Shown here piece by piece: positions 42,971 to 52,094 of a stretch of DNA of 64,000 nucleotides. The number at the start of each line of letters is the position of its first letter. The first letter of the stretch is position 1. A program made the position numbers and the translations under genes. A model generated the notes under the pieces. The model saw only the letters and a program-made list of their open reading frames with translations. It was not told the origin of the DNA and ran no database searches. This DNA comes from AC-49 sp963817035 (GTDB taxonomy: Bacteria; Actinomycetota; Thermoleophilia; Solirubrobacterales; Solirubrobacteraceae), in the NCBI GenBank assembly GCA_963817035.1, contig CAWFMM010000004.1:434001-498000 (forward strand), written 5' to 3'.

Positions 42971-44269
42971 TTACGCCGCGGCGGCCAGGCGGCCGGCGGT
43001 CACTGCGCTAATTGACTCGGCGGTTGTCTCGACGAGCGTTCGCAGGTCGGCGGTGCTGATCGAGAGCGGAGGCATGAGGACGATCGCGTCACCGAGCGGG
43101 CGGACGATCGCGCCGCGGGCGCGGGCGGCGAGCGTGACTTGGTGGCCGATGCGGTCGGCGAGCGGGAACTCGTCGAGCTCGATCGCGACCATGAAGCCGA
43201 GGCGGCGGACCTCCTTGACCGCGGGCAGCGACGCCACGTGGCTGTCGAGCAGCTCACCGAGCAGGGCGATCTTCGGCTGCAAGAGCTCCAGGGTGCGCTC
43301 GCGCTCGAACACTTCGAGCGTGGCGATCGCGGCGGCGCAGCCTAACGGGTTGCCGGTGTACGTATGCCCGTGGAAGAACGTCTGGAAGGACTCGAACTCA
43401 CCAAGGAAGCCTTCGTAGACACGCTCGGTGGTCAGCGTCGCGGCGAGCGGCAGATAGCCGCCGGTCAGGCCCTTGGCCAGGCAAAGGAAGTCCGGGCTGA
43501 CGCCCTCGTGCTCGCAGGCGAACATCGCGCCGGTGCGCCCGAAGCCCGTCGCGACCTCGTCGCAGATCAAGAACACGCCGGCGTCGTCGCACATCTCGCG
43601 TACCGCGCGCAGATACCCGGGCGGCTGGACGAGGATCCCCCCGGCGCCCTGGACCAGCGGCTCCACGATCACCGCGGCGATCTCGCTGCCGTGCTCGTCG
43701 AGCAGGAACTGGAGGTCGTGCTCGTCGCCGGCGATCGCCTGGTATGCCTCGAAGAGCAGTGGGCTATAGCGCGAATGGAAGAGGTCGATGCCGCCGACAC
43801 CCATCGATCCGAGCGTGTCGCCGTGGTAGCTCATCTTCAGGCAGATGAACTTCGAGCGCTGCGGCTCGCCGCGGTGAGCCCACCACTGGTAGGCCATCTT
43901 CAGGGCGACCTCGACCGAGGTCGACCCGGAGTCCGAATAGAAGACGCGGCTCAGTCCGTCGGGGGCGAGATCGACGAGGCGCTGGGCCAGCTCGATCGCC
44001 GGACGATGGCCGAGGCCGAGCATCGTCGAGTGCGCGACGCGGTCGAGCTGGTCGTGGACCGCGGCGTCGATGTGCGGGTGGCGGTGGCCGTGGACGTTGC
44101 ACCACAACGACGAGACGCCGTCGATGTAGGCGTTGCCGTCGGTGTCCCACAGGGTCGTGCCCTGGGCCCGTTCGATGATCGGTGCGTCCTCGTCCTGCCA
44201 GCCCTGCATCTGGGTGAAGGGGTGCCACAACACGGCCCGATCGGCGGCGCGAAGCTCGTCGGTCGTCAT
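42971..44269 (-). CDS. bioA: Adenosylmethionine-8-amino-7-oxononanoate aminotransferase
   Basis: BioA makes 7,8-diaminopelargonate from KAPA with S-adenosylmethionine as amino donor. The 432-residue PLP enzyme has WHPFTQMQGW near the N-terminus, SDSGSTSVEVALKMAYQ and the Schiff-base region LCLAKGLTGGYLPLAA. It is last in the biotin operon, 40 bp after bioD. Confidence 0.96.
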   Translation of the reverse strand: MTTDELRAADRAVLWHPFTQMQGWQDEDAPIIERAQGTTLWDTDGNAYIDGVSSLWCNVHGHRHPHIDAAVHDQLDRVAHSTMLGLGHRPAIELAQRLVDLAPDGLSRVFYSDSGSTSVEVALKMAYQWWAHRGEPQRSKFICLKMSYHGDTLGSMGVGGIDLFHSRYSPLLFEAYQAIAGDEHDLQFLLDEHGSEIAAVIVEPLVQGAGGILVQPPGYLRAVREMCDDAGVFLICDEVATGFGRTGAMFACEHEGVSPDFLCLAKGLTGGYLPLAATLTTERVYEGFLGEFESFQTFFHGHTYTGNPLGCAAAIATLEVFERERTLELLQPKIALLGELLDSHVASLPAVKEVRRLGFMVAIELDEFPLADRIGHQVTLAARARGAIVRPLGDAIVLMPPLSISTADLRTLVETTAESISAVTAGRLAAAA

Positions 44270-44309
44270 GGTCCGAAGCTACCCGCCGCGGCGGACGGTC
44301 CAGGCGGGC

Positions 44310-44978
44310 TCATAGCCAGCGTTCGGGCGCCAGCGTCGCGCCCGCGGAGGCGAGGCCGTCAGGACCAGGGATTTCTGGGAGGGCGCAGACCTCGACGTCT
44401 CCGATGTGGGCGATCGTCGCGCGGTTGGACTCCTGGATCTCGCTCGGCACGGCGGGCCACGGGGTCAGGACGACGGCGCGAACGGTGAGCCCGGCGGAAC
44501 GCGCGGCCTCGAGCGTCAGCAGCGTGTGGTTGATCGTGCCGACGCCGGGGCGCGCGGCGACGACGAGGGGCAGGCCGAGGCTGACCGCCAGGTCGCGGAC
44601 GGCGTAGCTCATCGTCAGCGGGACGAGCAGTCCGCCGACGCCTTCCGCAACGAGCACGTCGGCGTGACCGGCGGCGACACGGGCGGCGGCGACGAGCTCG
44701 GCGGGCTCGATCGGTGTTGCGGCGAGCTCGGCGGCGAGGTGCGGTGAGACGGGTGGCCCAAAGGCGAGAGGGGCGACGGCGCGCGGGTCGGCGCCGGTCA
44801 GCGCGCCGAGCAGCTCGTGGTCACGCGGCCAGTCGTCGCTCGGGTTGTCGAGGCCGGTGACGACCGGCTTGAATGCCGCCGTCGCGATGCCCTGGGCGGT
44901 CAGTGCGGCAACGATCGCGGCAGCGACGATCGTCTTGCCGACGTCGGTGTCGGTTCCGGTGACGAACAGCCCGCGCAT
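44310..44978 (-). CDS. bioD: ATP-dependent dethiobiotin synthetase
   Basis: BioD closes the ureido ring of dethiobiotin. The P-loop GTDTDVGKTIVAAA is at residues 7-20, and the second motif EGVGGLLVPL follows. The 222-residue length is typical. It begins 9 bp after the bioF stop, within the operon order bioB, bioF, bioD, bioA. Confidence 0.95.
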   Translation of the reverse strand: MRGLFVTGTDTDVGKTIVAAAIVAALTAQGIATAAFKPVVTGLDNPSDDWPRDHELLGALTGADPRAVAPLAFGPPVSPHLAAELAATPIEPAELVAAARVAAGHADVLVAEGVGGLLVPLTMSYAVRDLAVSLGLPLVVAARPGVGTINHTLLTLEAARSAGLTVRAVVLTPWPAVPSEIQESNRATIAHIGDVEVCALPEIPGPDGLASAGATLAPERWL

Positions 44979-44987
44979 GTCCGGCGC

Positions 44988-46220
44988 TCAGGCGGCGCGG
45001 ACCGACGCGAACGCGCCGGTGTCCTGGGCGGCCGCCAGGGGCACCGCTTCGCTGGGGCGGAAGCCGGCCTTCAGGGCGGCCTGTCCCAGCGCGCGCGCGG
45101 CGCCGCGCAGCTCGCCCTTGGTGTGTGAGGCCATCACCGTGAGGCGCAGCCGTGAGGTGCCCTCGGGGACGGTCGGCGGGCGGATCGCCTGGGCGAACAC
45201 GCCGAGCGCGATCGCGCGCTCGCAGATGTCCATCGCCAGCGCCGCGTCGCCGACGATCAGCGGCACGATCTGCGTCGTCGAGCCGGTGACGTCGAAGCCC
45301 TCCTGGGCCAGCTCGTGGCGCAGGCACTCGGCGTTGGCCTGGAGCTTGTGGACCCGCCGCGGCTGCTCGGTCAGCAGCTCGACGGCGGCCAGCGCGCCGG
45401 CGACCGCCGGCGGCGGTGGGGCGGTCGAGAAGATCAGGGAGCGCGCCGTGTTAGTCAGCAGCGCCGCCATCTCGTCGTCGCAGCAGACGTAGGCGCCGTA
45501 GGAGCCCAGCGCTTTGCCGAGCGTGCCGATGATCACGTCGACCTCGTCCTCGAGCCCCGCCTCGGCCACGCCACCCCGCCCACCGGGACCGATGGCGCCC
45601 GTGCCGTGGGCCTCGTCGACGACGAGCCGCAGGCCGTGACGCCGGGCGAGATCGGCGAGCTGGGCCAGCGGCGCGATGTCGCCGTCCATCGAGAAGACCG
45701 AGTCGGTGACGATCAGGCCACCGGCGCGGGCGCCGGCATGAGCGATCGACCACGCCAGATGCTCGACGTCACCGTGGCGGTAGATCACCGTCTGCGCGCG
45801 CGCCAGGCGACAGCCGTCGACGATCGAGGCGTGGTTGAGCTCGTCGGAGAAGACCGTCGCGCCCGCACCTCCGAGTGCGGTGATGACACCGATGTTGGCC
45901 AGGTAGCCCGAGCCGAACAGCACGCACGCCTCACAATCCTCGAACTCGCACAGCGCCTGTTCGAGGCGGCGGTGGACCGTCATCGTTCCCGACACCAGCC
46001 GCGACGCTCCGGCGCCGACGCCCCAGCGCATCGCCGCATCGGCCGCGGCTTCACGGACTCGAGGATGGTCGGCAAGGCCGAGGTAGTTGTTGGAGCACAG
46101 CAGCAGCACCGGCTTGCCGTCGAGCACGACACGCGGGCCCTGGGGGCCGCTGACCAGACGCATCCGCCGGGTCAGCCCACGTTCGTCGATCGCCGCCAGT
46201 CGCTGTGCGATGTCGCTCAT
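44988..46220 (-). CDS. bioF: 8-amino-7-oxononanoate synthase
   Basis: BioF condenses pimeloyl thioester with alanine. This PLP enzyme of the alpha-oxoamine synthase family has SNNYLGLADHP, DELNHASIVDGCRLARA, VDEAHGTGAIGPGGRG and the lysine region IIGTLGKALGSYGAYV. The start is ATG at 46220 (MSDIAQRLAAID), overlapping the bioB stop by 4 bp; earlier in-frame codons lie inside bioB. The product is 410 residues. Confidence 0.95.
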   Translation of the reverse strand: MSDIAQRLAAIDERGLTRRMRLVSGPQGPRVVLDGKPVLLLCSNNYLGLADHPRVREAAADAAMRWGVGAGASRLVSGTMTVHRRLEQALCEFEDCEACVLFGSGYLANIGVITALGGAGATVFSDELNHASIVDGCRLARAQTVIYRHGDVEHLAWSIAHAGARAGGLIVTDSVFSMDGDIAPLAQLADLARRHGLRLVVDEAHGTGAIGPGGRGGVAEAGLEDEVDVIIGTLGKALGSYGAYVCCDDEMAALLTNTARSLIFSTAPPPPAVAGALAAVELLTEQPRRVHKLQANAECLRHELAQEGFDVTGSTTQIVPLIVGDAALAMDICERAIALGVFAQAIRPPTVPEGTSRLRLTVMASHTKGELRGAARALGQAALKAGFRPSEAVPLAAAQDTGAFASVRAA

Positions 46221-47410
46221 AGCCCGTGGGGCAATCCGCTGGCGACCGGCTCGGCCACGGGCCAGCGGTTGGGGGCGCCGTCGGGCCGTGGCACCACCGG
46301 CCCCTTGCGAGCGAATCGAAGCTGGGTCGCCGGGTCCCACAGGCGGATCTCGAACCCGGCCTCGATCGCCTCGTCGGCGGTGTCGAGGTAGGCATCGACG
46401 ACGTTGGGCGTCTCGCCGTCAAGCCAGCCGCTGCGGTTGTCGGGCCGCGGTTGCGAGCCGTTGTCGGGCTGGCGCGCGACGTTGAGCCCGAGGTCGGTGA
46501 ACATCTCGCGGTCCTCTGCCGGCGTGTTGCCCAGAGTGGTCAGGAAGTTGCCCATCATCACGCCATTGAGCCCGGCCTTGACCGCCAGCTGCTGGAGATC
46601 GCCGAGGTTCTCGACGCGTCCTCCGCAGAGGCGGAACAGCGCGCCGGGAAGGACGAGGCGGAAGATCGCGATCCACTTCACGACGTCCCACGGGTCCATG
46701 TAGTCGCGGTCGCCGAACTTCGTGCCCGGACGCGGGTTGAGCAGGTTGATCGGAACCGAGGTCGGATCGATCTTGGCCAGCTCGAACGCCATCTCGACGC
46801 GCTGGGACTCGGACTCGCCGAGGTTGAGGATGCCGCCGACGCACGTCTCGAGCCCCGCTTCGCGGACGGCGTCGATCGTGCGGAGCCGCGACTCGTAGCG
46901 CACCGTCGTGGAGACCTCGTCGTAGTAGGACTCGGCCGTCTCGACATTGTGATGGACGCGCTGGATGCCGGCGTCCTTGAGCGACTTGGCGCGCTCGACC
47001 GACATGTGGCCGACCGATGCGCAGCGCTTGAGGTTGGTGTGCTCGGCCACGAGTCGCGCGCCTTCCAGCACCTTCTCGAAGTCGCGCTTGGAGAGGCCTT
47101 GGCCTTGGGTGACCATGCAGAATCGGTGCGCGCCGGCGGCCTCGGCGGCGCGCGCGTGCTCGAGGATCTGCTCCGGCTCCATCATCGCGTGGAGCGGTGT
47201 CTCGGATTCGGCGTAGCGCGATTGGGCACAGAAGCCACAGTCCTGGGCGCAGCCGCCGGACTTGGCGTTGACCAGCGAGCACATGTCGGTTGAGTCACCG
47301 AACGTCGCTTGCCGTGCTTCCCATGCCCGCTGGACCAGGGCCTCGATCTCGGCATGTTCGGTGAGGGCGCCGAGCGCACGCGCCTCGTCGGGCGTGATGA
47401 GTGGGGGCAT
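46217..47410 (-). CDS. bioB: Biotin synthase
   Basis: BioB is the radical SAM enzyme that inserts sulfur into dethiobiotin. The CxxxCxxC cluster motif is Cys54, Cys58 and Cys61 in GGCAQDCGFCAQS. NVETAESYY and NLLNPRPGT are family signatures. ATG at 47410 is used because TACGGT lies 6 nt upstream and earlier frame sequence runs into the LysR gene. At 397 residues the protein is about 50 longer than E. coli BioB, with extra sequence at the C-terminus. The bioF start overlaps its stop. Confidence 0.96.
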   Translation of the reverse strand: MPPLITPDEARALGALTEHAEIEALVQRAWEARQATFGDSTDMCSLVNAKSGGCAQDCGFCAQSRYAESETPLHAMMEPEQILEHARAAEAAGAHRFCMVTQGQGLSKRDFEKVLEGARLVAEHTNLKRCASVGHMSVERAKSLKDAGIQRVHHNVETAESYYDEVSTTVRYESRLRTIDAVREAGLETCVGGILNLGESESQRVEMAFELAKIDPTSVPINLLNPRPGTKFGDRDYMDPWDVVKWIAIFRLVLPGALFRLCGGRVENLGDLQQLAVKAGLNGVMMGNFLTTLGNTPAEDREMFTDLGLNVARQPDNGSQPRPDNRSGWLDGETPNVVDAYLDTADEAIEAGFEIRLWDPATQLRFARKGPVVPRPDGAPNRWPVAEPVASGLPHGL

Positions 47411-47416
47411 GTCGGC

Positions 47417-47422
47417 ACCGTA
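47417..47422 (-). promoter_or_regulatory. -10-like element of bioB
   Basis: On the minus strand TACGGT stands 6 nt before the bioB ATG in the 35-bp gap after the LysR gene. The same hexamer and spacing occur before the acyl-CoA dehydrogenase gene. It may give a separate leaderless bioBFDA transcript. Confidence 0.45.
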
Positions 47423-47445
47423 CGAAGGGCACCGGACACTTCGAC

Positions 47446-48387
47446 TCAGGCGGCGTCCACGGTCGCCACCGGCGTCGCGCCACCGCCGAAGCTCTGGGCC
47501 ACGCTGACGAGCGTCTCGAGCATCGGCTTGGCGGACGGCGCGACGCCGGAGCCCTTGGCTGTGGCGGCGACGACGCGACGGGTGGGGCTCGTGGGGTGCA
47601 GCGTTCGCACGACGACGTCGTCGCGCACGCTTGACAGCGCCAGCGCCGGAATCAGCGCGACGCCGACGCCGGCGGCGACCAGTCCCTGGACGGTCAGATA
47701 GTCGTCGGACTCGAACGAGACGGTCGGCTCGAAGCCCGCGGCGCGGCACAGGTGGACCACGTGGCGTGCGCATGCGCTCGTGGCGGATGTCTGCACCCAC
47801 GCCTCGTCGCCGAGCTGCTCGAGCTTCAGCGTGCGCTTTCTGGCCAGCCGATGGCCGGCGGGGAGCACGACGCGCATCGGGTCCTCGAGCAACTCGATCG
47901 TCCGCAGCTCGGAGCCCAGCGAGGGGCCGGAGTCACGGAACTCGAAGAGCAGCGCGACGTCGAACTCGCCGGCCCGGAGCCGGGGGCCGATCTCCTCGGG
48001 CTCACCTTCGGAGAGCGTGATCTCGACCTCCGGGTGGGCCGCGTTGAATCGCGCGATGGCCAGCGGCATCAGCGTTGCGCCGGCCGACGGGAACGACGCC
48101 ATCCGCAGTCGCCCGCCGCGGACCCCGATGAGCGCGTTGAGCTCGTCCTCGGCGGACTGCAGGTGGGCGAGGATGCCTTCGGTGTGCTGCACGAGCAGGG
48201 CACCGGCCGCGGTCGGGCGCAGGCCGCGGCGGTCACGCTCGATCAGCGTCGTGCCCGTCTCGGCCTCGAGTGTCGCGACGGCTTGGGAGATCGCGGGCTG
48301 GGTGTAGTCGAGCGCGTCGGCGGCCGCCGAGAACGAGCCGCGCAGGACGACCTCCCTGAGAACGCGTAGGCGCTGCACATTGAGCAT
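47446..48387 (-). CDS. LysR-family transcriptional regulator
   Basis: The N-terminal winged helix (RLRVLREVVLRGSFSAAADA with YTQPAISQAVATLEAETG) is typical, and a substrate-binding domain follows. The protein is 313 residues. It is transcribed in the same direction as bioB, 35 bp upstream, and is divergent from the stress protein gene. It may regulate either, but the effector is unknown. TAAGGT lies 6 nt before its ATG. Confidence 0.92.
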   Translation of the reverse strand: MLNVQRLRVLREVVLRGSFSAAADALDYTQPAISQAVATLEAETGTTLIERDRRGLRPTAAGALLVQHTEGILAHLQSAEDELNALIGVRGGRLRMASFPSAGATLMPLAIARFNAAHPEVEITLSEGEPEEIGPRLRAGEFDVALLFEFRDSGPSLGSELRTIELLEDPMRVVLPAGHRLARKRTLKLEQLGDEAWVQTSATSACARHVVHLCRAAGFEPTVSFESDDYLTVQGLVAAGVGVALIPALALSSVRDDVVVRTLHPTSPTRRVVAATAKGSGVAPSAKPMLETLVSVAQSFGGGATPVATVDAA

Positions 48388-48418
48388 AAGCCCACCTTAT
48401 CCTGAGCATCACCAGGAT
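48386..48418. promoter_or_regulatory. Inverted repeats between the LysR gene and the divergent stress protein gene
   Basis: ATAAG-CCCAC-CTTAT (48386-48400) and ATCCTG-8 bp-CAGGAT (48399-48418) are adjacent palindromic elements overlapping the LysR start. They are good candidate operators for autoregulation. Confidence 0.4.
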
Positions 48419-48456
48419 CATTTGCGCTGATCGACAACGTGCTCGATCATGCTGCC

Positions 48457-49143
48457 ATGACCAAGATCATCATCTCCTACGACGACACGTCGAATGACCG
48501 GGACGCCGCCGTCCTTGGTCGCATGCTCACGGCCGCCGGCTCGAGCGCCGAGCTGGCCTACGTCCGCCACGCTTCTGAGACCGACCACGAGCGCGAGCAG
48601 CTTCAGGAGAACGAGGCACGTGCGCTCCTGGCTCGCGGTGCCGAGCTGATCGGCAACGCCGACGCTCCCGTCCATGTCGTGTTGAACCGCTCCACGAGCG
48701 ACGGTCTGCGCGACCTGACCTCGCACGAGCACGCCGACATCATCGTGTTCGGCTCCGACTACCGCACCGCCCGCGGCGCGGTCAACCCGGGCAACTCAGC
48801 CCGCAAGCTGCTCGACGGTGGCCCGGCCGCCGTGGCGATCGCCCCGGCCGGGCTGCACACGGTCGACCCGACGCCGAAGATCGAGCGCATCGGCGTCATC
48901 GGCGACGACACCGCCGAGCAGACCGCCCGCGCCCTGGCCGCCGCGATCGGCGCCACGGTCACCGAGCCCGGCGAGAGCCCGGTCGACCTGCTTGTCGTGG
49001 GTTCGCGCCCCGAGGCTCAGCAGGGTCAGGTCAGCCTGAGCGCTGCCGCCGAGTACGCGGTCGAAACCGCGTCGTGCGCAGTGCTCGTCGTGCCGCACGG
49101 GGTTGCGATCAGCTTCGGCTCGCACGCCACCGCGACCGCGTAG
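48457..49143 (+). CDS. Universal stress protein family (UspA-like), tandem domain
   Basis: The first half (MTKIIISYDDTSNDRDAAVL to DIIVFGSDYRTARGAVNPGN) has the UspA fold with a probable nucleotide-binding G-rich segment. The second half (IERIGVIGDDTAEQTARALA to SCAVLVVPHG) repeats the fold. ATG at 48457 is chosen over a start at 48439 because homology begins MTKIII. A terminator follows at 49175. Confidence 0.8.
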   Translation: MTKIIISYDDTSNDRDAAVLGRMLTAAGSSAELAYVRHASETDHEREQLQENEARALLARGAELIGNADAPVHVVLNRSTSDGLRDLTSHEHADIIVFGSDYRTARGAVNPGNSARKLLDGGPAAVAIAPAGLHTVDPTPKIERIGVIGDDTAEQTARALAAAIGATVTEPGESPVDLLVVGSRPEAQQGQVSLSAAAEYAVETASCAVLVVPHGVAISFGSHATATA

Positions 49144-49174
49144 GAGGGGTCGCGCCTCCGGCGCGCAAACACCG

Positions 49175-49210
49175 GGCCCTCGGTTGCCAGCGGCGACCGA
49201 GGGCCTTCGT
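49175..49210 (+). terminator. Terminator after the universal stress protein gene
   Basis: GGCCCTCGGT (49175-49184) and ACCGAGGGCC (49196-49205) form a 10-bp stem followed by TTCGT. It separates two convergent genes and could work in both directions. Confidence 0.65.
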
Positions 49211-49542
49211 CATTCAGGGGCCGCGGGGAGCCCGGCCTTGCGGCACGCCTCGCGCACGATCGTGACGTAGGTCGCGGAGCCGTGGTCCTCGGGATGGCCG
49301 CAGAGTTCCTGCGCGTTGGCGCCGCAATAGTGCTGCTCCGCGGCACCCATCACCCCGGCAAGGCTGACCGTGACGCAACCCGGCGGGTCGGCGCGTGCGC
49401 CCCCGGTGCTGACGGCCGCGATCACGATCCCGACGCAGCTCAGCGCCACCAAGACGACAAAAACGGCGAGGATTCGGCGTTCTCGGCCCTGCAGAGTCCG
49501 CAATGGCGTCGTCTGGCGCCTCCACTGGCCTTCGAGTGGCAT
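49210..49542 (-). CDS. Membrane-anchored small protein of unknown function
   Basis: The 110-residue protein has one N-terminal transmembrane segment (RILAVFVVLVALSCVGIVIA) and an outer part with four cysteines (PPGCVTVS, HYCGAN, ELCGHP, REACRKAG), likely two disulfides. ATG at 49542 is supported by TACAAT 8 nt upstream on the minus strand. The family is not recognised. It converges with the stress protein gene. Confidence 0.65.
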   Translation of the reverse strand: MPLEGQWRRQTTPLRTLQGRERRILAVFVVLVALSCVGIVIAAVSTGGARADPPGCVTVSLAGVMGAAEQHYCGANAQELCGHPEDHGSATYVTIVREACRKAGLPAAPE

Positions 49543-49550
49543 CCCGATCG

Positions 49551-49556
49551 ATTGTA
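49551..49556 (-). promoter_or_regulatory. -10-like element of the small membrane protein gene
   Basis: On the minus strand this reads TACAAT, a five-of-six match to TATAAT, 8 nt before the ATG at 49542. It supports that start over the upstream in-frame ATG at 49584. Confidence 0.5.
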
Positions 49557-49692
49557 TGCCACGGCCGCGCCCCCCGGCCTCCACTTGGACCGTCGGTCCA
49601 GGTGGTTCACCCGGCGTTTCGCCTGCCGGTCGCTATCGCTGGCCACTGGCGGCGATGAAGCTCCGCGATTCGGATCGAACCTTGGAGATGCA

Positions 49693-51156
49693 ATGCCACC
49701 AATTCCGTATGAACACTGGCTGAACCCAGGCGATAACGCATGGCAGATGACTGCCGCCACGCTCGTCGGACTGATGAGCGTGCCCGGTCTCGTCGTGCTG
49801 TATGGCGGGGTGATGCAGAAGCGCTGGTCGGTGAACTCGATGATGTTGGCGTTCGTCGCCTTCGCCGTCGTGCTGATCCTGTGGGTGCTGTGGGGCTTCG
49901 ACCTCGCCTTCGGCAAGCCGATGGCGATCTTCGGCGCCAGCGGGGCCGGCGCGGCCGGGACCCATGACATCTTCAGCTCGGCGTTCTTCGCCAACCTGTG
50001 GGGACACCCCGGCGCCGTCCTGGGCCACAGTGAGTTGCAGAGTAAGGCCGCAATTCCGCTGGTCGATGGCTTCGGCGGGCCCGACTGGCACTTCCCGAAC
50101 GCGACACTGGTGTATTTCCAGCTCGTGTTCGCGGCGATCACGCCGATCCTGATGCTCGGCTCGGTCCTCGGGCGCGTCAACTTCAAGGCGTGGATCCCGT
50201 TCGTCCTGCTCTGGTCGTCGCTGATCTACACGGTCAACGCGTTCCTGATCTGGGGCGGCGGCTACTTCGCCCAGCACGGTGCCTTGGACTATTCCGGCGG
50301 GTACGTGATCCATCTCGCGGCCGGAGTCTCGGGCTTCGTCGCGGCGGCGGTGATCGGACCACGCCTCAAGCGAGATCGAGAGATCGATGCGCCGAACAAC
50401 CTTTTGATGGTCGCGCTCGGCGCCGGCTTCCTGTGGCTGGGCTGGAACGGCTTCAACGGTGGTGACCCGTACTACGCGGGTGCGTCGGCCTCCGCAGCGA
50501 TCATCACCACCAATGTGGCCTGCGCGGTGGCGTTCCTGACGTGGGTGGCGTGGGACTACATCACCGGCAACAAGCCGTCCCTGATCGGCTCGGTGAACGG
50601 CATGATCGTCGGGTTGGTCGTCATCACGCCAGGTGCCGGTTACGTCAACGGCTGGGGCGCTGGCGCGATCGCGATCATCGGCTCGACCGTGGTGTTCTTC
50701 CTGCTCAACTACGCCAGCCGATTGCGACCGTTCCGCAATGTGGACGACACCCTGGGCGTCGTGTACACCCACGGGTTCGCCGGCTTGATCGGCGGCCTGC
50801 TGGTCGGCATCTTCGCCGACCCGAAGATGCTCATCTACCCCGGTGCGGGCAAGAACATCTTCGACGGCGCGTTCGTGCCCGCGGCAGGACTGATCCACGG
50901 TGGCGGTCTCACGCTGTTCTGGCATCAGCTCTGGCCGGCCCTCTGGGTGATCTGTTTCTCGGCCATCGGGACGTTCATCCTGCTCAAGCTCGTGGGCCTG
51001 TTCGTGTCGCTGCGAATGAGCGAGGCAGATATGGAGCAGGGAGACCTGGCCGTCCACGGTCACGAGGTCTACCCCTCAGACGTCCCGTCGCTCGGGTTCC
51101 CCGGTGGGGGGACCTGGGTGCCGACGCCGGCGCCGGCTGCGCCGTCGGACGTTTAG
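49693..51156 (+). CDS. amt: Ammonium transporter
   Basis: Amt proteins are trimeric channels for ammonium. The 487-residue product has about eleven hydrophobic segments. The twin pore histidines are expected in GGYVIHLAAGVSGF and VVYTHGFAGLIGGLLVG. ATG at 49693 (MPPIPYEHWLNPGDNAWQ) follows GGAG at 5 nt; upstream frame lies in unrelated sequence. The first part contains GLMSVPGLVVLYGGVM. No PII protein gene is adjacent. Two strong hairpins follow. Confidence 0.95.
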   Translation: MPPIPYEHWLNPGDNAWQMTAATLVGLMSVPGLVVLYGGVMQKRWSVNSMMLAFVAFAVVLILWVLWGFDLAFGKPMAIFGASGAGAAGTHDIFSSAFFANLWGHPGAVLGHSELQSKAAIPLVDGFGGPDWHFPNATLVYFQLVFAAITPILMLGSVLGRVNFKAWIPFVLLWSSLIYTVNAFLIWGGGYFAQHGALDYSGGYVIHLAAGVSGFVAAAVIGPRLKRDREIDAPNNLLMVALGAGFLWLGWNGFNGGDPYYAGASASAAIITTNVACAVAFLTWVAWDYITGNKPSLIGSVNGMIVGLVVITPGAGYVNGWGAGAIAIIGSTVVFFLLNYASRLRPFRNVDDTLGVVYTHGFAGLIGGLLVGIFADPKMLIYPGAGKNIFDGAFVPAAGLIHGGGLTLFWHQLWPALWVICFSAIGTFILLKLVGLFVSLRMSEADMEQGDLAVHGHEVYPSDVPSLGFPGGGTWVPTPAPAAPSDV

Positions 51157-51199
51157 CTGGAGCTCCGACAAGCTCCGGTTCGATCCGGAGTGCATGCGT

Positions 51200-51226
51200 G
51201 GGTCCCGGGGCTTCGCCTCGGGACCC
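51200..51226 (+). terminator. First hairpin after the ammonium transporter gene
   Basis: GGGTCCCG (51200-51207) and CGGGACCC (51219-51226) form an 8-bp stem around a GC-rich loop. It has no U tract and stands 18 bp upstream of the stronger terminator. Confidence 0.5.
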
Positions 51227-51244
51227 CGTGTGCAACGTTCGTCA

Positions 51245-51273
51245 GGGGGCGCCGCTTGCGGCGCCCCCTTTTT
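51245..51273 (+). terminator. Intrinsic terminator of the ammonium transporter gene
   Basis: GGGGGCGCCG (51245-51254) and CGGCGCCCCC (51259-51268) form a perfect 10-bp stem with a CTTG loop followed by TTTTT. This is the most canonical terminator in the window. Confidence 0.9.
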
Positions 51274-51296
51274 GTGGCGGTACGCGGAGCTGGGTC

Positions 51297-52094
51297 TTAG
51301 CGCCCGCGCCAGACCGGCGGGCGCTTGGCGGCGAACGCGCGGAGGCCTTCGTGCATGTCGTCGGAAGCGAAGCTCGCGCGGCGCAGCTCGATGAGCTCGT
51401 CCTCGACCTTCGGGGAGAGCTCGGCCGACGCGGCGAGCAGCTCGCGGATGACGCGCTTGGTCCCGCGGACGCTCAGTGGCGCGTTGGCGGCGAGCTGGGT
51501 CGCCCAGTCCAGCGCGGCCTCCTCGAGACTCTCGGCCGCGACAACGGCGTTGACGAGGCCCCAGCGCAGCGCCGCGTCGGCATCGATGTTGCGGCCGAGC
51601 AGGAACAGCTCACGGGTTCGTGGCGCGCCGATCGTGTCGATGAAGCGGCGCAGGCCGGTGTGCGAGTAGACGAGGCCGAGCTTGGCCGGCGGCATCCCCA
51701 GGGCGATGCCGTCCGCGGCGACGCGCACGTCGCAGGTCAACGCCAGCTCGAGACCGCCACCGATCGTGTGGCCGCCGAGAGCGCCGACGATCGGCAGCTC
51801 GCAGTCGTCCAGGGCCGCGAGCGCCGCGCTGAACGGGTGGGCGACCATGTGCTGGGCCTGCTCGGCGATCTCGGCGTCGGTGCCCTGGCCGGGGTCGCCG
51901 ATGTCGTAGCCCGACGAGAAGACGTCGCCGGTCCCGGTGATGACGACGCAACTCGCTCGCTGCTCGATGTCGACCAGCGCGAGGACGATCGCGTCGAGGA
52001 TCGCCTGGTCCAACGCGCCGCGCTTGGCGGGGTTGGAGATGCGCAGCCGGACGACGCCGTCGGCCGGCTGGTCGATGAGCAGCTCGCCGGCCAC
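51297..52094 (-). CDS. Enoyl-CoA hydratase/isomerase family protein
   Basis: The crotonase fold is shown by GDVFSSGYDIGD and the oxyanion region ALGGHTIGGGLELALTCDVR. LSVRGTKRVIRELL near the C-terminus is typical. The GTG start at 52094 follows directly after the stop of the biotinyl protein gene. The product is 265 residues. The usual catalytic Glu of hydratases cannot be assigned with certainty, so the reaction is open. Confidence 0.88.
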   Translation of the reverse strand: MAGELLIDQPADGVVRLRISNPAKRGALDQAILDAIVLALVDIEQRASCVVITGTGDVFSSGYDIGDPGQGTDAEIAEQAQHMVAHPFSAALAALDDCELPIVGALGGHTIGGGLELALTCDVRVAADGIALGMPPAKLGLVYSHTGLRRFIDTIGAPRTRELFLLGRNIDADAALRWGLVNAVVAAESLEEAALDWATQLAANAPLSVRGTKRVIRELLAASAELSPKVEDELIELRRASFASDDMHEGLRAFAAKRPPVWRGR

